In this document: positions 43,649 to 56,297 of the stretch, piece after piece | How positions within the stretch are numbered: position 1 is the stretch's first letter | Layout of the letters: each line of letters opens with the position of its first letter | From: Brachionus manjavacas | Lineage: Eukaryota; Rotifera; Eurotatoria; Ploima; Brachionidae | Length of the DNA stretch: 64,000 bases | Direction of reading: 5' to 3' | NCBI GenBank assembly: GCA_019054805.1 | Contig: JAHQIY010000004.1 | Location: 310,001 to 374,000 of the forward strand | Translations under genes and position numbers: made by a program | The notes under the pieces: generated by a model | Database searches by the model: none | Seen by the model: the letters and a program-made list of their open reading frames with translations, nothing else | What the model was told of the DNA's origin: nothing

Positions 43649-44866
43649 TTCAATAATTCATTTTGATTAAATTTTATATTCAATCATTAAAAAACTGGAT
43701 CTAGTCGGTTAGGTGAACCATAGTTCACTTATTATCCGAAATAATTTGTTCTCAAGTTTTGTGAACTATTGGTTCACCCGATTTTTTTGTTCAAAATAGA
43801 ATTATACGAAATATTTTCAGATTATGCGAATAAATTGAATAAAGCTAAAAATTAAATAGAATGCCTTATTCTCGAAACTGATATAAAAATTAGTTAATAG
43901 TTTTTTAGGTTATTTTTTTTTTGGATGAGCTTTAGAAATAGCATTTGCTATGATCTGGTTGACTTGGTATTACTCTTTCCATAATCCCAAATACCTAAAT
44001 GCGCTCTCTTCTTAAATGTTTGACTTTCAGCATAAATGATAAAAATTAAAAAAAATTAAAATAAATTGTTCACCCTTTAAAAGTTTGACTTTGAGAAATA
44101 TATACATCTATTTCGCAAATTTTCCTACTCCGCCCAACTTTAAATTTTCAATGTAATTATCTTTTCTATTTTATTTTTATCATTACATTAGCTTTTTAAA
44201 TTAAATGAACTAATAGTTCATAAACCTGAGAACAAGAATCGTCCCAGTAACAGGTGAATCATAGTTTACCTATCGGACTAGACACAAAAAACTTTGTTTT
44301 CTTCTTATAAAATTTTGACATAAGTGATAATTTACTTTCGTTTGGTCGTATATATTTTTTGAAACCAGATTTATTTATGTTTCATTTAAGTATACTTTTT
44401 AGACTTTTTACTTTAAGCACTTAGGTCAATACATTCCTAAAAATGAGATACCAAATTTTGGTTGATTCATGACTTGGTCAAACCAAAAGTGATACCCACA
44501 AATTTAATTTATATATTTAAAGCTTATTTAGTCAACTATGATTATGTAAGGTTTTATTTGAAAACAATGTTCTTTTAAAAAGTTATAGCAAAAAGAATCA
44601 GAAAACAGAATTTTTTTGGAATTTTACAAAGTGGTCATTTTTTGTTGGTTTTTAAAAATATATTTTTCGAATATCTTTAATATTAACTTACAGCAATGGA
44701 AACTTGGAAACTCTTGGAATTTGTTGGAAACTGTTGGAAACTCTTGGAAGCTCTTTTTTTTTCATTACGAAAAAATAGAAAATGATAGAGAAATGATCTA
44801 TGGCTCATTTTAATCAGCATAAAATTTCACATCAGAATATATTAATATCAACAATTGATAAAATTC
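43649..44866 (+). repeat. Repeat unit copy B (3' part, after the LINE)
   Basis: It starts with the same 888 bases that end copy A, then continues beyond the LINE insertion point (TCAACTATGATTATG) to TTGATAAAATTC. Copy C has the same continuation to 49170. B has extra TTGGAAACT repeats at 44700-44750 (TTGGAAACTCTTGGAATT type), fewer in C. Confidence 0.85.
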
Positions 44867-45270
44867 AAACCTTCGAGGACATTTTTAGTCAAAATTCGGT
44901 CAAGGTGTTTTGGGTTAACACAAACGGTCATTTATTATTGAACACCCGTTATGTTCAAAACCTAGCCCACTTCCAAATACAGAATTATATTTGTTTCTAG
45001 CTTTTATTGTTTTAGGCGTTGAAAGACCTTCCTTTTTTATATTGTGAGAGCACATTAAAGTTAATGTATATGTTTAAACCAACACAAAGCTTAATATTTA
45101 TTTTTATATTTCTTCGTGTTTCATGCTTTTCTTTATGTTTCATAAGCTTATTTAACTTGATCACTAAGAGTGGATACTTTCAAATACGATTTTATAATTA
45201 ATAAAAGAAGAAAACAATTTTATTTAAACCCGGAACACTATTTATCATATAAAATTTACATATATTCTGA
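44867..45270. other. Spacer between repeat B and the inverted LINE
   Basis: About 400 bases unique in this window. No coding signal; short open frames read as chance. Confidence 0.4.
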
Positions 45271-47532
45271 AAGCGATCACAGAATGTTAGTAATTACACT
45301 AGATATTTCCTCAATTAAAAGTACCTCCTTTTATAAATCTGTTAGAAATTTATCTGAGAATAATCTATCTAAAATCGCAGAGAAAATATCTCACCATGAC
45401 TTCAAATCTCGATCTTTTCTTTCTTTATCTACATCTGATCAACCAAATGATAGATGGAACTCCCTAAAAAACTCGATTTTAAGTATAATAGATTCAATTG
45501 CACCAAATAAAAAAGCTAAAATTGATAATAAAAATTCTTTAAGCCCATGGTCAGACAAAGAAATTAATACTCTTTCTAAAATACGGGATGGTTTTTATAA
45601 GTCGTGGAAAAACACACAAGATCGCTCTTTTTATTTTTCATATGTAGAAACAAAAAAACGAATAAAAACTATGACCGAACAAAAATTAATTCTGTATTTT
45701 AAGGATAAAAAACTAAATGATTTTCAAAATTCAAAAAAATTTTATGAATTCTATAGATCAACAATAAAATTAAAGTCTGACAAACAAAACAGTACCATTC
45801 CTAATTTCATTATCAACGGTAAGAGCTCCGCTTCTGAGGCCTCAGAAATTAGCAAGCTTTTGAATAATTTTTTCACCGATACAAAATCAGATTCAGTATT
45901 TGATAAAAAGACCTGTATAGCTTCCATAAATGAAACCTTTAATGAACTGTCTTACATGTGTCCCTTTAGTAAATTAAAAGAAAAAACTTTTGATTTTCAG
46001 TTAATATCGGTCGAGTCTGTTGTAAAAATAATAAGTAATTTGGATCCTAACAATGGTCCTGGTATCTCAGATATTTCAGTCAAAATCTTTAAAGATTCAG
46101 CAGTAATTCTTGGTCCTGTATTAACTGACCTTATCAATGATTGTATCACTTATTGCAGAGTCCCTGGTGAGTGGAAATGCGCAATTGTTACAGCTATCTA
46201 TAAAAATAAAGGTCCAATCGAAATCATTAACAACTACAGAGGAATTTCTGTTCTACCTGTAATATCAAAAATTTTTGAAAAGATAATAGCATCACAATTA
46301 TCTCTTTACTTGACCACAAATAAAATTCTATTTCCATGCCAGTATGGATTCAGCGAAGATCACTCTTGTGAAACAGCCTTACATGAACTTATTTCAGAAA
46401 TTAACGCAGCACGCAATAAAAAATTTATTACACTTCTCTTGTTTATTGACTTCCGCAAGGCTTTCGACTTAGTAGATCCAAATCTCTTACTTTGCAAATT
46501 AAAGAGAATTGGGCTTAATGAAAACGCTCTTGATCTTATCAAAAATTATTTCTTTGGAAGAAAACAAGCGGTTTCTTTCGGTGGCACCCTTTCTAAATTC
46601 TCTAAAATCGACCTTGGAGTTCCACAGGGAAATGTGTTAGGTCCTCTCTTTTTCTTAATTTTCATAAATGACCTAGCTTTTTTCTTAAAAATCATAACAT
46701 TAACTGTAAGATATTTGCTGATGATACCACTATCATTTTCTGCAGTTCAAATCTAAAGGATTTAACAGAAAACTTCAAAAATTGTTTAGAACTACTGTAC
46801 AAATGGTGCTCATTAAATCGTCTTGATATTAACTGGGATAAAACTAAAATAATGATTATCCATAACAAAAAACCTAGAAGTACCAGCATCATTTTCTTTT
46901 AAATCATTTAAAATTGAGGTTGTACCTCAATTCAAGCTTTTAGGTATTATAATAGATAATAAATTAAATTTTAATAGTCACGTTAGCAATCTAAAAGCTA
47001 CTATTAATAAAAAGCTAAATTCAATAAAGCAATTATTCTTTCTTTCAAAGCCAGTCAAAATACAATTCTTTAAAACGTTCATCTTGCCACACTTTGATTA
47101 TTGTTTATCACTTGCCATCTATTTTCCCAAACCAGCTATTCAATCTCTATCCAACTCATATTATATTTCACTTTTTAAATTGATTCACTTCAAAGCCCAA
47201 GTTAATTATTCTAATGATTTCAATACAGTTAATAATAATCTTGAAATTCTAGGTCTATACGGTTTTCAACATAGGCTGATCATTAAGCTTTGCTGTTTTT
47301 CTTATAAGATTTTAAAGAACCCAGAATCGCCTCTTCCACTTAAAACTCAACTAATTACAAATGAATCTTTTAACAAACCATATAATTTAAGAAACAGCAA
47401 TAAATTTTTTACACCAAGAAGTTTAGGATTTAATTCTTTTGGTGAATTAACATTTTCTTTCTTTTTTTCTAAATTTATCAACTCTTTTACACATGAAAGA
47501 CTAATGTCTGCTCTGGGCACATTGAAATTGAA
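45271..47532 (+). mobile_element. 5'-truncated second copy of the same LINE, opposite strand
   Basis: It starts within the endonuclease at GATCACAGAATG (SDHRM) and is almost identical to 40556-37982 of the minus copy. One frame runs 45170-46756 through the RT. A T run just before FADD (about 46684) has six T where the minus copy has seven, which shifts the frame and kills the catalytic box. Near its 3' end about 310 bases are missing relative to the minus copy (38024-38333 there), removing the last 50 codons. Its final ATTGAAATTGAA abuts repeat C directly. Confidence 0.9.
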
Positions 47533-49170
47533 GTTATCACGATGTTAACATAACCGGTATGGTACCAAATGATAACATATTATGTTATCACCTGATAACA
47601 CTATCGACTAGACCCGTGAATTTTAATTGAAGAAAATTATGGTTTAATTTTTTTTGTTTGAATTACAAAATGTATCTAATGTTGAAATAACATTGAAAAA
47701 GTGCGATGTTTCAAAAAATTTTATTTAGTTTCAAATAAAAAAATAATTTAAAGTTAATATCGCAAGCATTTTCAGATTTGAAATTAAACTCTAATAATAG
47801 TGAAATAGAATGACTTTAATTTTTATTTTTAAAAAAATATTGAAAATCCTTTTTTAAATTTTTAAATAATTCATTCATTTATTTTTTCCCGAGCAAATGC
47901 TCATTCAGACTGGTAACATATGAAAAAACTAAAAATTTAGTTAAGTAATATAAAATTAACTAAATAAAAAGAATAAAAATGAGCATTCAATAATTCATTT
48001 TGATTAAATTTTATATTCAATCATTAAAAAACTGGATCTAGTCGGTTAGGTGAACCATAGTTCACTTATTATCCGAAATAATTTGTTCTCAAGTTTTGTG
48101 AACTATTGGTTCACCCGATTTTTTTGTTCAAAATAGAATTATACGAAATATTTTCAGATTATGCGAATAAATTGAATAAAGCTAAAAATTAAATAGAATG
48201 CCTTATTCTCGAAACTGATATAAAAATTAGTTAATAGTTTTTTAGGTTATTTTTTTTTTGGATGAGCTTTAGAAATAGCATTTGCTATGATCTGGTTGAC
48301 TTGGTATTACTCTTTCCATAATCCCAAATACCTAAATGCGCTCTCTTCTTAAATGTTTGACTTTCAGCATAAATGATAAAAATTAAAAAAAATTAAAATA
48401 AATTGTTCACCCTTTAAAAGTTTGACTTTGAGAAATATATACATCTATTTCGCAAATTTTCCTACTCCGCCCAACTTTAAATTTTCAATGTAATTATCTT
48501 TTCTATCTTATTTTTATCATTACATTAGCTTTTTAAATTAAATGAACTAATAGTTCATAAACCTGAGAACAAGAATCGTCCCAGTAACAGGTGAATCATA
48601 GTTTACCTATCGGACTAGACACAAAAAACTTTGTTTTCTTCTTATAAAATTTTGACATAAGTGATAATTTACTTTCGTTTGGTCGTATATATTTTTTGAA
48701 ACCAGATTTATTTATGTTTCATTTAAGTATACTTTTAGACTTTTTACTTTAAGCACTTAGGTCAATACATTCCTAAAAATGAGATACCAAATTTTGGTTG
48801 ATTCATGACTTGGTCAAACCAAAAGTGATACCCACAAATTTAATTTATATATTTAAAGCTTATTTAGTCAACTATGATTATGTAAGGTTTTATTTGAAAA
48901 CAATGTTCTTTTAAAAAGTTATAGCAAAAAGAATCAGAAAACAGAATTTTTTTGGAATTTTACAAAGTGGTCATTTTTTGTTGGTTTTTAAAAATATATT
49001 TTTCGAATATCTTTAATATTAACTTACAGCAATGGAAACTTGGAAACTCTTGGAAGCTCTTTTTTTCATCACGAAAAAATAGAAAATGATAGAGAAATGA
49101 TCTATGGCTCATTTTAATCAGCATAAAATTTCACATCAGAATATATTAATATCAACAATTGATAAAATTC
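47533..49170 (+). repeat. Repeat unit copy C (uninterrupted)
   Basis: An intact version of the 1.64-kb unit: it equals copy A followed by the tail of copy B, with a handful of single-base and small indel differences. It acts as an empty-site reference for the LINE insertion in A/B. Non-coding. Confidence 0.85.
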
Positions 49171-50586
49171 GAAATGAAGTTAAAGCATGCAGAAAAATGT
49201 AAGCTATGGTTCTATGATAAATACTTATTTTAATGGAAGGTCAAATGAAAAATATCAAGAACATTTAAAATTTAAATACTAAAACAATTTAAAATTCAAC
49301 ATAATCATCAATTGATTTTTGATTTCCAATAGGGAAGCCAAAATAAATCAAACTTTGTACTTCTGAAATCATAGATCCATTTTATATAAAATCGGTTTTT
49401 TAATTTTTTTCAAAAAAGATCGAGTCTGAATTAGAGGTATTAAATTAAATCTTCAAGTCCTTAGCATATTTTTCACAATTTCTGAACAACATCTTAATTC
49501 GTTTTTTAGACTACATCATCGCAATAAGCAAGAAAGAACAAATTTGACTTAACAATCCCTGTCCCAACTTCCAAATCAGTAAAAAAAAAATTCCTTTTCT
49601 TTCAATTGGAAAATCAAATGGTCATTTATGTAAATTGTCACTGGAAAAATAAAAACAAAATTTTCTTAATATAAATTTTCAAAAAAATCTTGATTTTTAA
49701 TTTTGCTTTGTAAAATTTTTTTCATGCATTTGTGATTTTATTAAATAAAAAATCGGACAATTTTTGGTTGATTTTGACAATTTTTTTATTATTTTATGCT
49801 AGTTAGATTTAAAAAATGGTGAAACAAGCTGGCAACTTGAAGTTCATGATCATAAACAAATGATCAAAATTTTATTGATTTAAATCTTAATAAAAATGAT
49901 AAAATTAGATTGTCTTTAATTTTTTTTTAAATTAAACATATATTTTAATTTAAAAAAAAAAAAAAAAATTTCTCTAATTGACCATTAATTTAAAATTTTT
50001 TATTTTAAAACTCTAAAGACAAATTTAAAATCAACATTTAGGTATCAAAATTATGGCTCAAATAGACACTTTAAATGATATTTTAATATCAATTAAATAA
50101 TATTACGGCGAAACTAATTAGGAATTAAGAACAAAATTGCCAATGAGAGAAAAGTCTGCAAGTCGACATAAAAAACGATGATAAATCGATGAAAATTGAT
50201 TAAATTAACTTTTCTCAATACAAATACTTGAGAAAATTTTGAAAGTAAACATGGCTTTTACAAGTTCAATCAGATTTTAAACCGGTTATTTGAGTGGGGA
50301 ACATAAAAATTTTTTAGAAAATTTCTTTATTTTTTATTTTAAATAAAACTTAATTTTTATAGAATGTAAAATAATTCAATATTTAAATAAATTATCCATT
50401 TTTTCTTTTTATTATTGGTGTTTTACAAACATTTACGTAATTTTGGCCGAAAAGTCAATATAATTTCTTTTTCACTGAATTCTGCAAAAATTATTAAATT
50501 TAGTCCTGTTTATCACATAAATTATATTTTATTTATTTTTTTAATTTTTTTTTACATCACCTTTAAGTCGTTCATTAAAATAATTA
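49171..50586. other. Intergenic, nothing recognised
   Basis: A+T-rich with a long A run near 49955. No coding frame with conserved motifs and no repeat could be supported. Confidence 0.5.
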
Positions 50587-51543
50587 CAGTACCGATTTGA
50601 CAAGTGGATTTCTGGTAATTTTACGTAAAATTACTTTGTAACAAAATGTAAATTTACGTATATTTACGAAAATTTACGTAAAAATTGGTAAAAAATGAAA
50701 ATGTTAAAAAAAGCCCGATTTTTTGAATTTTTTATTATTTTCTAATAAATTTTGAAAAAATTAGTTTCTATTTATTAAATCAAATTTTACCAAAAGTTAC
50801 TTTTTTTTACTAATTTTTGCGAAAATTTATGTAAAAAAAGGTAAAATATGGTAAAAAAAGTACCTTTTGAAATAAAAATAAATTATTTTAATTTTTCCAA
50901 TAAACTAGCAGTCCGACCATCCGCAATTTTTGTCTATCACTATATTAACTACCTATAAAACAAAAAATAACATATATATAATCTTTTAAAATTTTAAGAA
51001 TTATTTCCTTTTTTTTAATGAACTTATGTAATTATTACATTTAGTAATTGTAAAATTTCTTTAAAATTAAAAGTATGTAATATAATATTATGCAATTTTT
51101 TTTAAACTTGGTTTTAAGGAAAATTAAAGAAAAATGTCTTAAAAGATTCAGCGTTTGATCTGGCCTGGGATAGAGCTAGAGATAACCTAAAAAACGCAAG
51201 GTCCAAGTCAATCAAGCCAAATTAATCGAATGATTAAAATATGCTATTAATTTAAAATATTCTTTTTGTCTCGATATCTTTTTTCAAAAGTTACTTTTTT
51301 TTACCATATTTTACCTTTTTTTACAAAAATTTACGTAAAAATTAGTAAAAAAAAGTAACTTTTGGTAAAATTTGATTTAATGAATAGAAACTAATTTTTC
51401 AAAATTCATTAGAAAATAATAAAAAATTCAAAAAATCGGGCTTTTTTGGCATTTTCATTTTTACCAATTTTTACAAATTTACATTTTGTTACAAAGTAAT
51501 TTTACGTAAAATTACCAGAAATCCACTTGTCAAATCGGTACTA
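50587..51543. mobile_element. Fold-back MITE of the ACGTAAA type, different ends
   Basis: The left end CAGTACCGATTTGACAAGTG and the inverted right end TAGTACCGATTTGACAAGTG are followed on both sides by GATTTCTGGTAATTTTACG. TA flanks both ends. The arms extend 250-300 bases with TTTACGTAAAAATT motifs. The centre (50900-51280) is not inverted. It has the same internal vocabulary as the elements at 29.3 and 32.4 kb but a different terminus. Confidence 0.8.
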
Positions 51544-51941
51544 TAAGTAAATAAAATCATCCAAAATTTACGGTAATTATGGTTATTTTACAATAAATAC
51601 ATTTTTTAGAAAACGATGATTAAGTAAATATGGTGAATTCATCGTAACGTAGCAGCATCACTGTAATATAAAGTCCTTCAGATAAAAAAATATCAAATAT
51701 TTTTCAAGTCTCATTTATCATAAATTCCAATTTTATTTTTCAAGGTATATTTTTTTTTTTTCATAAATTAAAATTTTAAATCAACCATGCAAAAATCTGG
51801 TTTCTATGCGAATGACTTCAAAATTTTTAATTTTATCAAAAGACTTAACAAATATTTTTTTCACTCGTTACTAAAAAAAAAAATAAAAATTAAATAAATT
51901 GAAAAGCAGAATAAATCATATTTGAATAATTTTTTAGATAA

Positions 51942-53049
51942 ATGAATTATCAATATAAAGTTCTTATTTTCATTTGTATTCTTGTTATTCTAAGTATTTA
52001 TAGATACTCTGAAATAAAATTTAATAATTTCAATAATTATAATCACCATTGGTTGTTCAATCAGCCTTTGGAAAATTTCAAATCAACTGAGGACTTGAAC
52101 ATCTATTTCGTAAAAACCCACAAAACAGCCAGCAGTGCCCTTCAAAATGTCTTAATTCGTTTAGCTGACAAACGAAATATGAGAGTTGTAAGTAATCTTA
52201 AACCAAGAAAGCCAATTTATAGGCAAAAAAAATTTAAATAATAAAATATTTTTCATCCATGGAAGACACAACTCAACTTTGGCTGAGAAAGCGTTTCCGC
52301 GTAATCATTCACTGTTCATGACCATTTTACGCAACCCTGCCGATCAGCTGATGTCTTCTATCAATTATTTTAGAGGCTTGAAAAATGAAAGAAAAAACAT
52401 TTTTGAAAATATCAAAAATGAAACTATGATGAAGAAATTTGCTAGAAAAAACAAAATTTTGTGTTTATTGAGAAATTCAGCGAGCTATGATTTGGGTATA
52501 GTGGATTGTGCCGAGTCGTACAAAGGCTCAGAACAAAGTCTAATCAACAGGTTCAAACAAGAGTTTGATTTTGTCATTTTGACAGAGTACTTCAACGAAG
52601 GTCTTATTTTGTTGAAGAAAATTCTCAATTTGTCTTACAAGGACATTGTTTGTTTGAGTGTTAACCAAGGCACCAAAAAAGTGGATGAAAAAGATCGGCA
52701 ATGGGCTGAGAGTGTCATTGAAGAAGTAAGCAATGCAGATATTGTTTTGTACAATTATTATCTCGAAAAATACAAAAGGCTGAGGGTTTTGTTAGCAAAA
52801 GAGTTGAATGAGTTGAAAAGACAAATTGAATTGTATCAAAATGAATGCACAGATGGAAGACAGGAAAAATATTTTTATGCTAATGTGCCATTTGTTGGTT
52901 ATGTTCTTAGAAAGAATCTCACCAGCCAGTTAAAGGACTATTGTTGGAAATTAACTATAACTGAATTGAATTTTTTGGATTATATTATAAATCATAAGTC
53001 CAAAAAAATTGGGGAATTTAACACTATAAGGACCAGGAGGTCAAAATGA
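51942..53049 (+). CDS. Galactose-3-O-sulfotransferase-like enzyme (2 exons, one frame problem)
   Basis: Exon 1 (51942-52187, 82 codons) has a type II signal anchor at residues 6-20 and the PAPS 5'-phosphosulfate loop KTHKTASS at 58-65. A consensus donor GTAAGT and the acceptor TTTATAG define a 35-base intron. Exon 2 (52223-53049) continues with KIFFIHGRHNS, then MTILRNPADQLMSSINYF (3'-phosphate loop) and a C-terminal domain, as in Gal3ST sulfotransferases. The frames of the two exons differ by one base, and the mismatch falls in a run of eight A right after the acceptor. One more A would restore it, so an assembly error is possible; otherwise the gene is broken. The product would be a Golgi enzyme sulfating galactose on glycolipids or glycans. 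The acceptor is unknown. Confidence 0.8.
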
Positions 53050-53330
53050 CCTTTTTTGTTAGTTTTTTGAAAATTTTTATCACTTAATTTTTTATTTTAC
53101 TTGTTAATTATTAGCAGCAGGCTTAATTTTTTCAAGTTTTTCAAGCCAAAAATATTAGAAATTTTTTTTTAATTTACTTAGATTAATTAGTGTCTTGCTA
53201 CACTAAGTATAAATGATTTTTAGCTTTTTGAAATATTTCTGGTACATCACACTCACAATAGAAGCTCAAAGCATGATGTCAAATCAATTCAGAAAAAATT
53301 GTATTTTTATATTTAATTATATATCTAATG

Positions 53331-53488
53331 TGTAGCGAAAAGTTGGATATGAAACCAACTTTCGGCTTACCCATTGTGGCTGTGGTGTCACCAGCAAATA
53401 AGCAAACTTTTATTTGCTACTCTTTGATTTTATATAGTTATCATCAATAAGTTACAAAGAAATGGGGTGAAGAGAGAATTTAGCTACA
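53331..53488. repeat. Possible very short solo LTR (TRIM-like)
   Basis: 158 bases begin TGTAGC and end GCTACA. They contain a hairpin GTTGG-n6-CCAAC, a second hairpin AGCAAATAA...TTATTTGCT, a TATATAG and an AATAAG. This is the layout of a miniature LTR, but there is no second copy in the window and no flanking duplication. Confidence 0.3.
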
Positions 53489-54069
53489 CGCTTGTTTACT
53501 TGTATTTGTTTTCTAAGCTTAAAGATCTTCTTTTTACCACTTTCTATTTTAACTTTACTTAACCACGGTCTAGAACCGCCGTTTTCGAAAGATTTATTTA
53601 TTTAGATAAAATACCAAGAAGACCAAGAAAAATACTTTGTCTCTTTCATTTATTCCAAACTTAATAAAATCAACTTTAAATCAATTTAGTGATCAATTTT
53701 TCTCTTTTTTCTTTTTTAATTAAATCAAAGGAGCGCTCAAAATAATCGCTTTAGGTCCTTTTAGTGGTATTTAAAATCCAGTCCTTCTAGTTTTAAAAAA
53801 TAGTTATTGTTAATTAAATGAAAAAGTTATGATTAATAGTTTTATTGAAAAAAATAAACAATTGTTAAGTTTGCTTTTTTTTTTTGAATTTTCTTTTTTT
53901 TTTTAACTAAATAAATTTTGTAGGCATTTTATCATTGATATTGATGTGAAAGTAAGCTTTGAATTGATTTTATTATTTTGCTTCAATAATATTTTTCGGA
54001 ATATTATTCCAATCATGCACTATACTATTTGACAAAAAATTCTCAAGACTTCTCAGCCAAAAAAGGCTG

Positions 54070-54480
54070 TTGACGAATTCACTTCTTCAAAGTCTCCTTG
54101 ATTTTTTGGAATTCAAACTAAATTTTAAACCTCAACGAATTTTTGTTCCATTATTTAAAAATAAAGGTGTCAGGTGTTATATAAACAATTATTGCAGGAT
54201 TTGTAGTATATCACCAATAGCAAAAATATTTGAAAAACTTTTCGCAAAACAGAATTCTTACTTTTTTGAATAGAAAAAGATTTTATTTGAATAGAACAAC
54301 AAGGTTTTAGATCTGGATATTCTTGTCAAAAAGTAATTCATGAGTGAATTAGAAAACAAAATAAAGCCAAGAAAAGAAATTCACAACTAGCAATTTTTTA
54401 TTGACTATAGAAAAGTCTTTAATGTCATAGATTCAAATTTATTATTTTTACAACTAATTTCATTATGGTTTTGATGATTC
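54070..54480 (+). pseudogene. LINE reverse transcriptase remnant
   Basis: The frame contains IFVPLFKNKGVRCYINNYCRI and SISPIAKIFEKLFAKQ, the RT fingers segment of jockey/CR1 elements. After a stop, other frames give QGFRSGYSCQK-like and FNVIDSNLLFLQL, matching FIDFRKAFDxVD. Multiple stops and frame changes show decay. It is not part of the sulfotransferase. Confidence 0.65.
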
Positions 54481-56297
54481 TTTTTTAGGCCTTCTATCAA
54501 TTACTTTGAAAAATGACCTCAGAAAGTAAGGAATTAAAATGCAAGCTGTTTTTCGTTTATCGGACAGCTTTTGAAACTTTTCACTATTGTTGTTTCGAAA
54601 GTGAAAAGGACCGGAGAGCCGGTCAGAGTCAGTCAGTTTTATTAAATTGAAATAGACAGCCTTGATAAAATTAAACATTACAACAATAAGTTTAAATGAA
54701 TGGTGAATTTTTAACAAAATTGATATAAACTTGAATAAAACTAGGAGTCGGAAACCGGTTCGAAGATGAAACCGGTTAAATTAACCGTTTTGTAGATAGA
54801 ACCGGTTTACTAAACCTTATCAATTGGTTTACTAGACATATCAATATTTTTAAGGTTCAAATTTCAACATTCAAATTTTGACCATTCGTACAATTTTCAT
54901 TCCTTTTATTCGAGTTTTGAAAAGTTTTATTTCCAAGATTTGATAAAAGTTTAGAGACTCTTTCGGGTGTTTTAGGCATCTCAAAAAATATTAAGAAAAA
55001 AAAATTAGAAAACTAATTATTTAACAAAAATTAAATTAAGTATTGAAAACATTTTACTAATTTGACCTATAATTCTGACGTTTTGCATAATAAAAAATTA
55101 TGATTATTCAAAAATTAGTTTCAAACTCATTTTATTCAATTTTTTTTGGCTTTAAATTCAATAAATAAAAAAAGTGGTACCAACATTTTGTTCAGAATTT
55201 TCTCTAGTTTCAGAATCTGTATAAAAAAGTAGGGGTCGGGGGGGTAAACCGCGGACTAGATACAAAAATAGTGAAAAAATACCATTTTTTTACCATTTTT
55301 TGCCAAAATATCGATCTATTGGTAAAATAATAGATAAAATTAACCATTTTGTTGATGAGACTATTTGCTTTCAGAATATATATATATTAATAAGGTTATG
55401 TCTATTAGAACATGAGATATTTTAGCTCAAAGGTAACTAACTTTTGTTTTTTTTTCGATCCTAGAGGGGGTCAAAAAATTTTTATTTTGACCCCACCTAA
55501 AAAACCGTTTTTCTAGGTTTTCAAGTATGCAGATTAATATTTTAAAGTCGGTTTGCTGAAATTCAGATAGTGCTGTAGTTTTGCTCCGCGCGAACCTTAC
55601 GACATTTACAAATTGTGGGATTATGATAATTGTCTCTTTTAGTTTAATTGAAAATCTTACTTTTTGGATTAAATTCTACATTTCTATTGGTTATCAAAAT
55701 ACTCATTTACTGAAATAACCTCACATTGTATCTATTGTATCAATATGAAAAGCTTTGCGGAGACATCAATGCAATTTAGAGGGATTAAACAAATTAAAAT
55801 TATTATTTAAGAGCGACAGGCTAAAGATAAAAGACAATGGAACAAATAAGACTAAGAAAATTGAGGATTGATCAATTAATTAACAACTCGAAATCATAAA
55901 TAATACAGTCAAATAATTTAAATTTCCCACGTTTTGCTTTGATATTGAACACTCTCTTCTTTTTTAAATGTCCAATAAAATTCAGTTTTGATAATTTTAG
56001 ATTTACACATGAATTAATTATAATAAATTAAAAACATTTTTGTGTCTTTTTTTACATGGGTTCGACTTTATATAATGAACTTTGAGTCCTATTATTACTA
56101 TGTGCTTGACGTGTACTCAGTTGATCAGCTCGATACTCATTTTGACCAGTTTGACAAGATGGTGCGTTCTTTTAAAGATGAGTTTCTCGTGCTCATTAAC
56201 GAACTTGCCAAAATTTTTTGATTAAAGAAACCAAATAGTCAAATATGTCCAGGAAACGCTTTTTTTTTAAAAAATTCTCATAAGTCAATTCATGTAA
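54481..56297. other. Mostly non-coding stretch with CCGGTT cluster and G-run
   Basis: 54740-54830 has several ACCGGTT/AACCGGTT motifs, similar to 12240-12300, probably another TE terminus. 55232-55250 has GGGGTCGGGGGGGT, unusual for this region. No gene is supported. Confidence 0.4.

Noticed and set aside
45170-46756. A host gene starting at 45170
   Set aside because: The first 33 codons are spacer sequence running by chance into the truncated LINE; all homology begins at 45271.
53331-53488. Hammerhead ribozyme or retrozyme
   Set aside because: Hairpins and a GAAA are present, but no CUGAUGA core on either strand.
54463-54717. Minus-strand frame of 84 codons containing SDRLSGPFHFRNNN
   Set aside because: Overlaps decayed LINE sequence on the other strand and has no recognisable domain.
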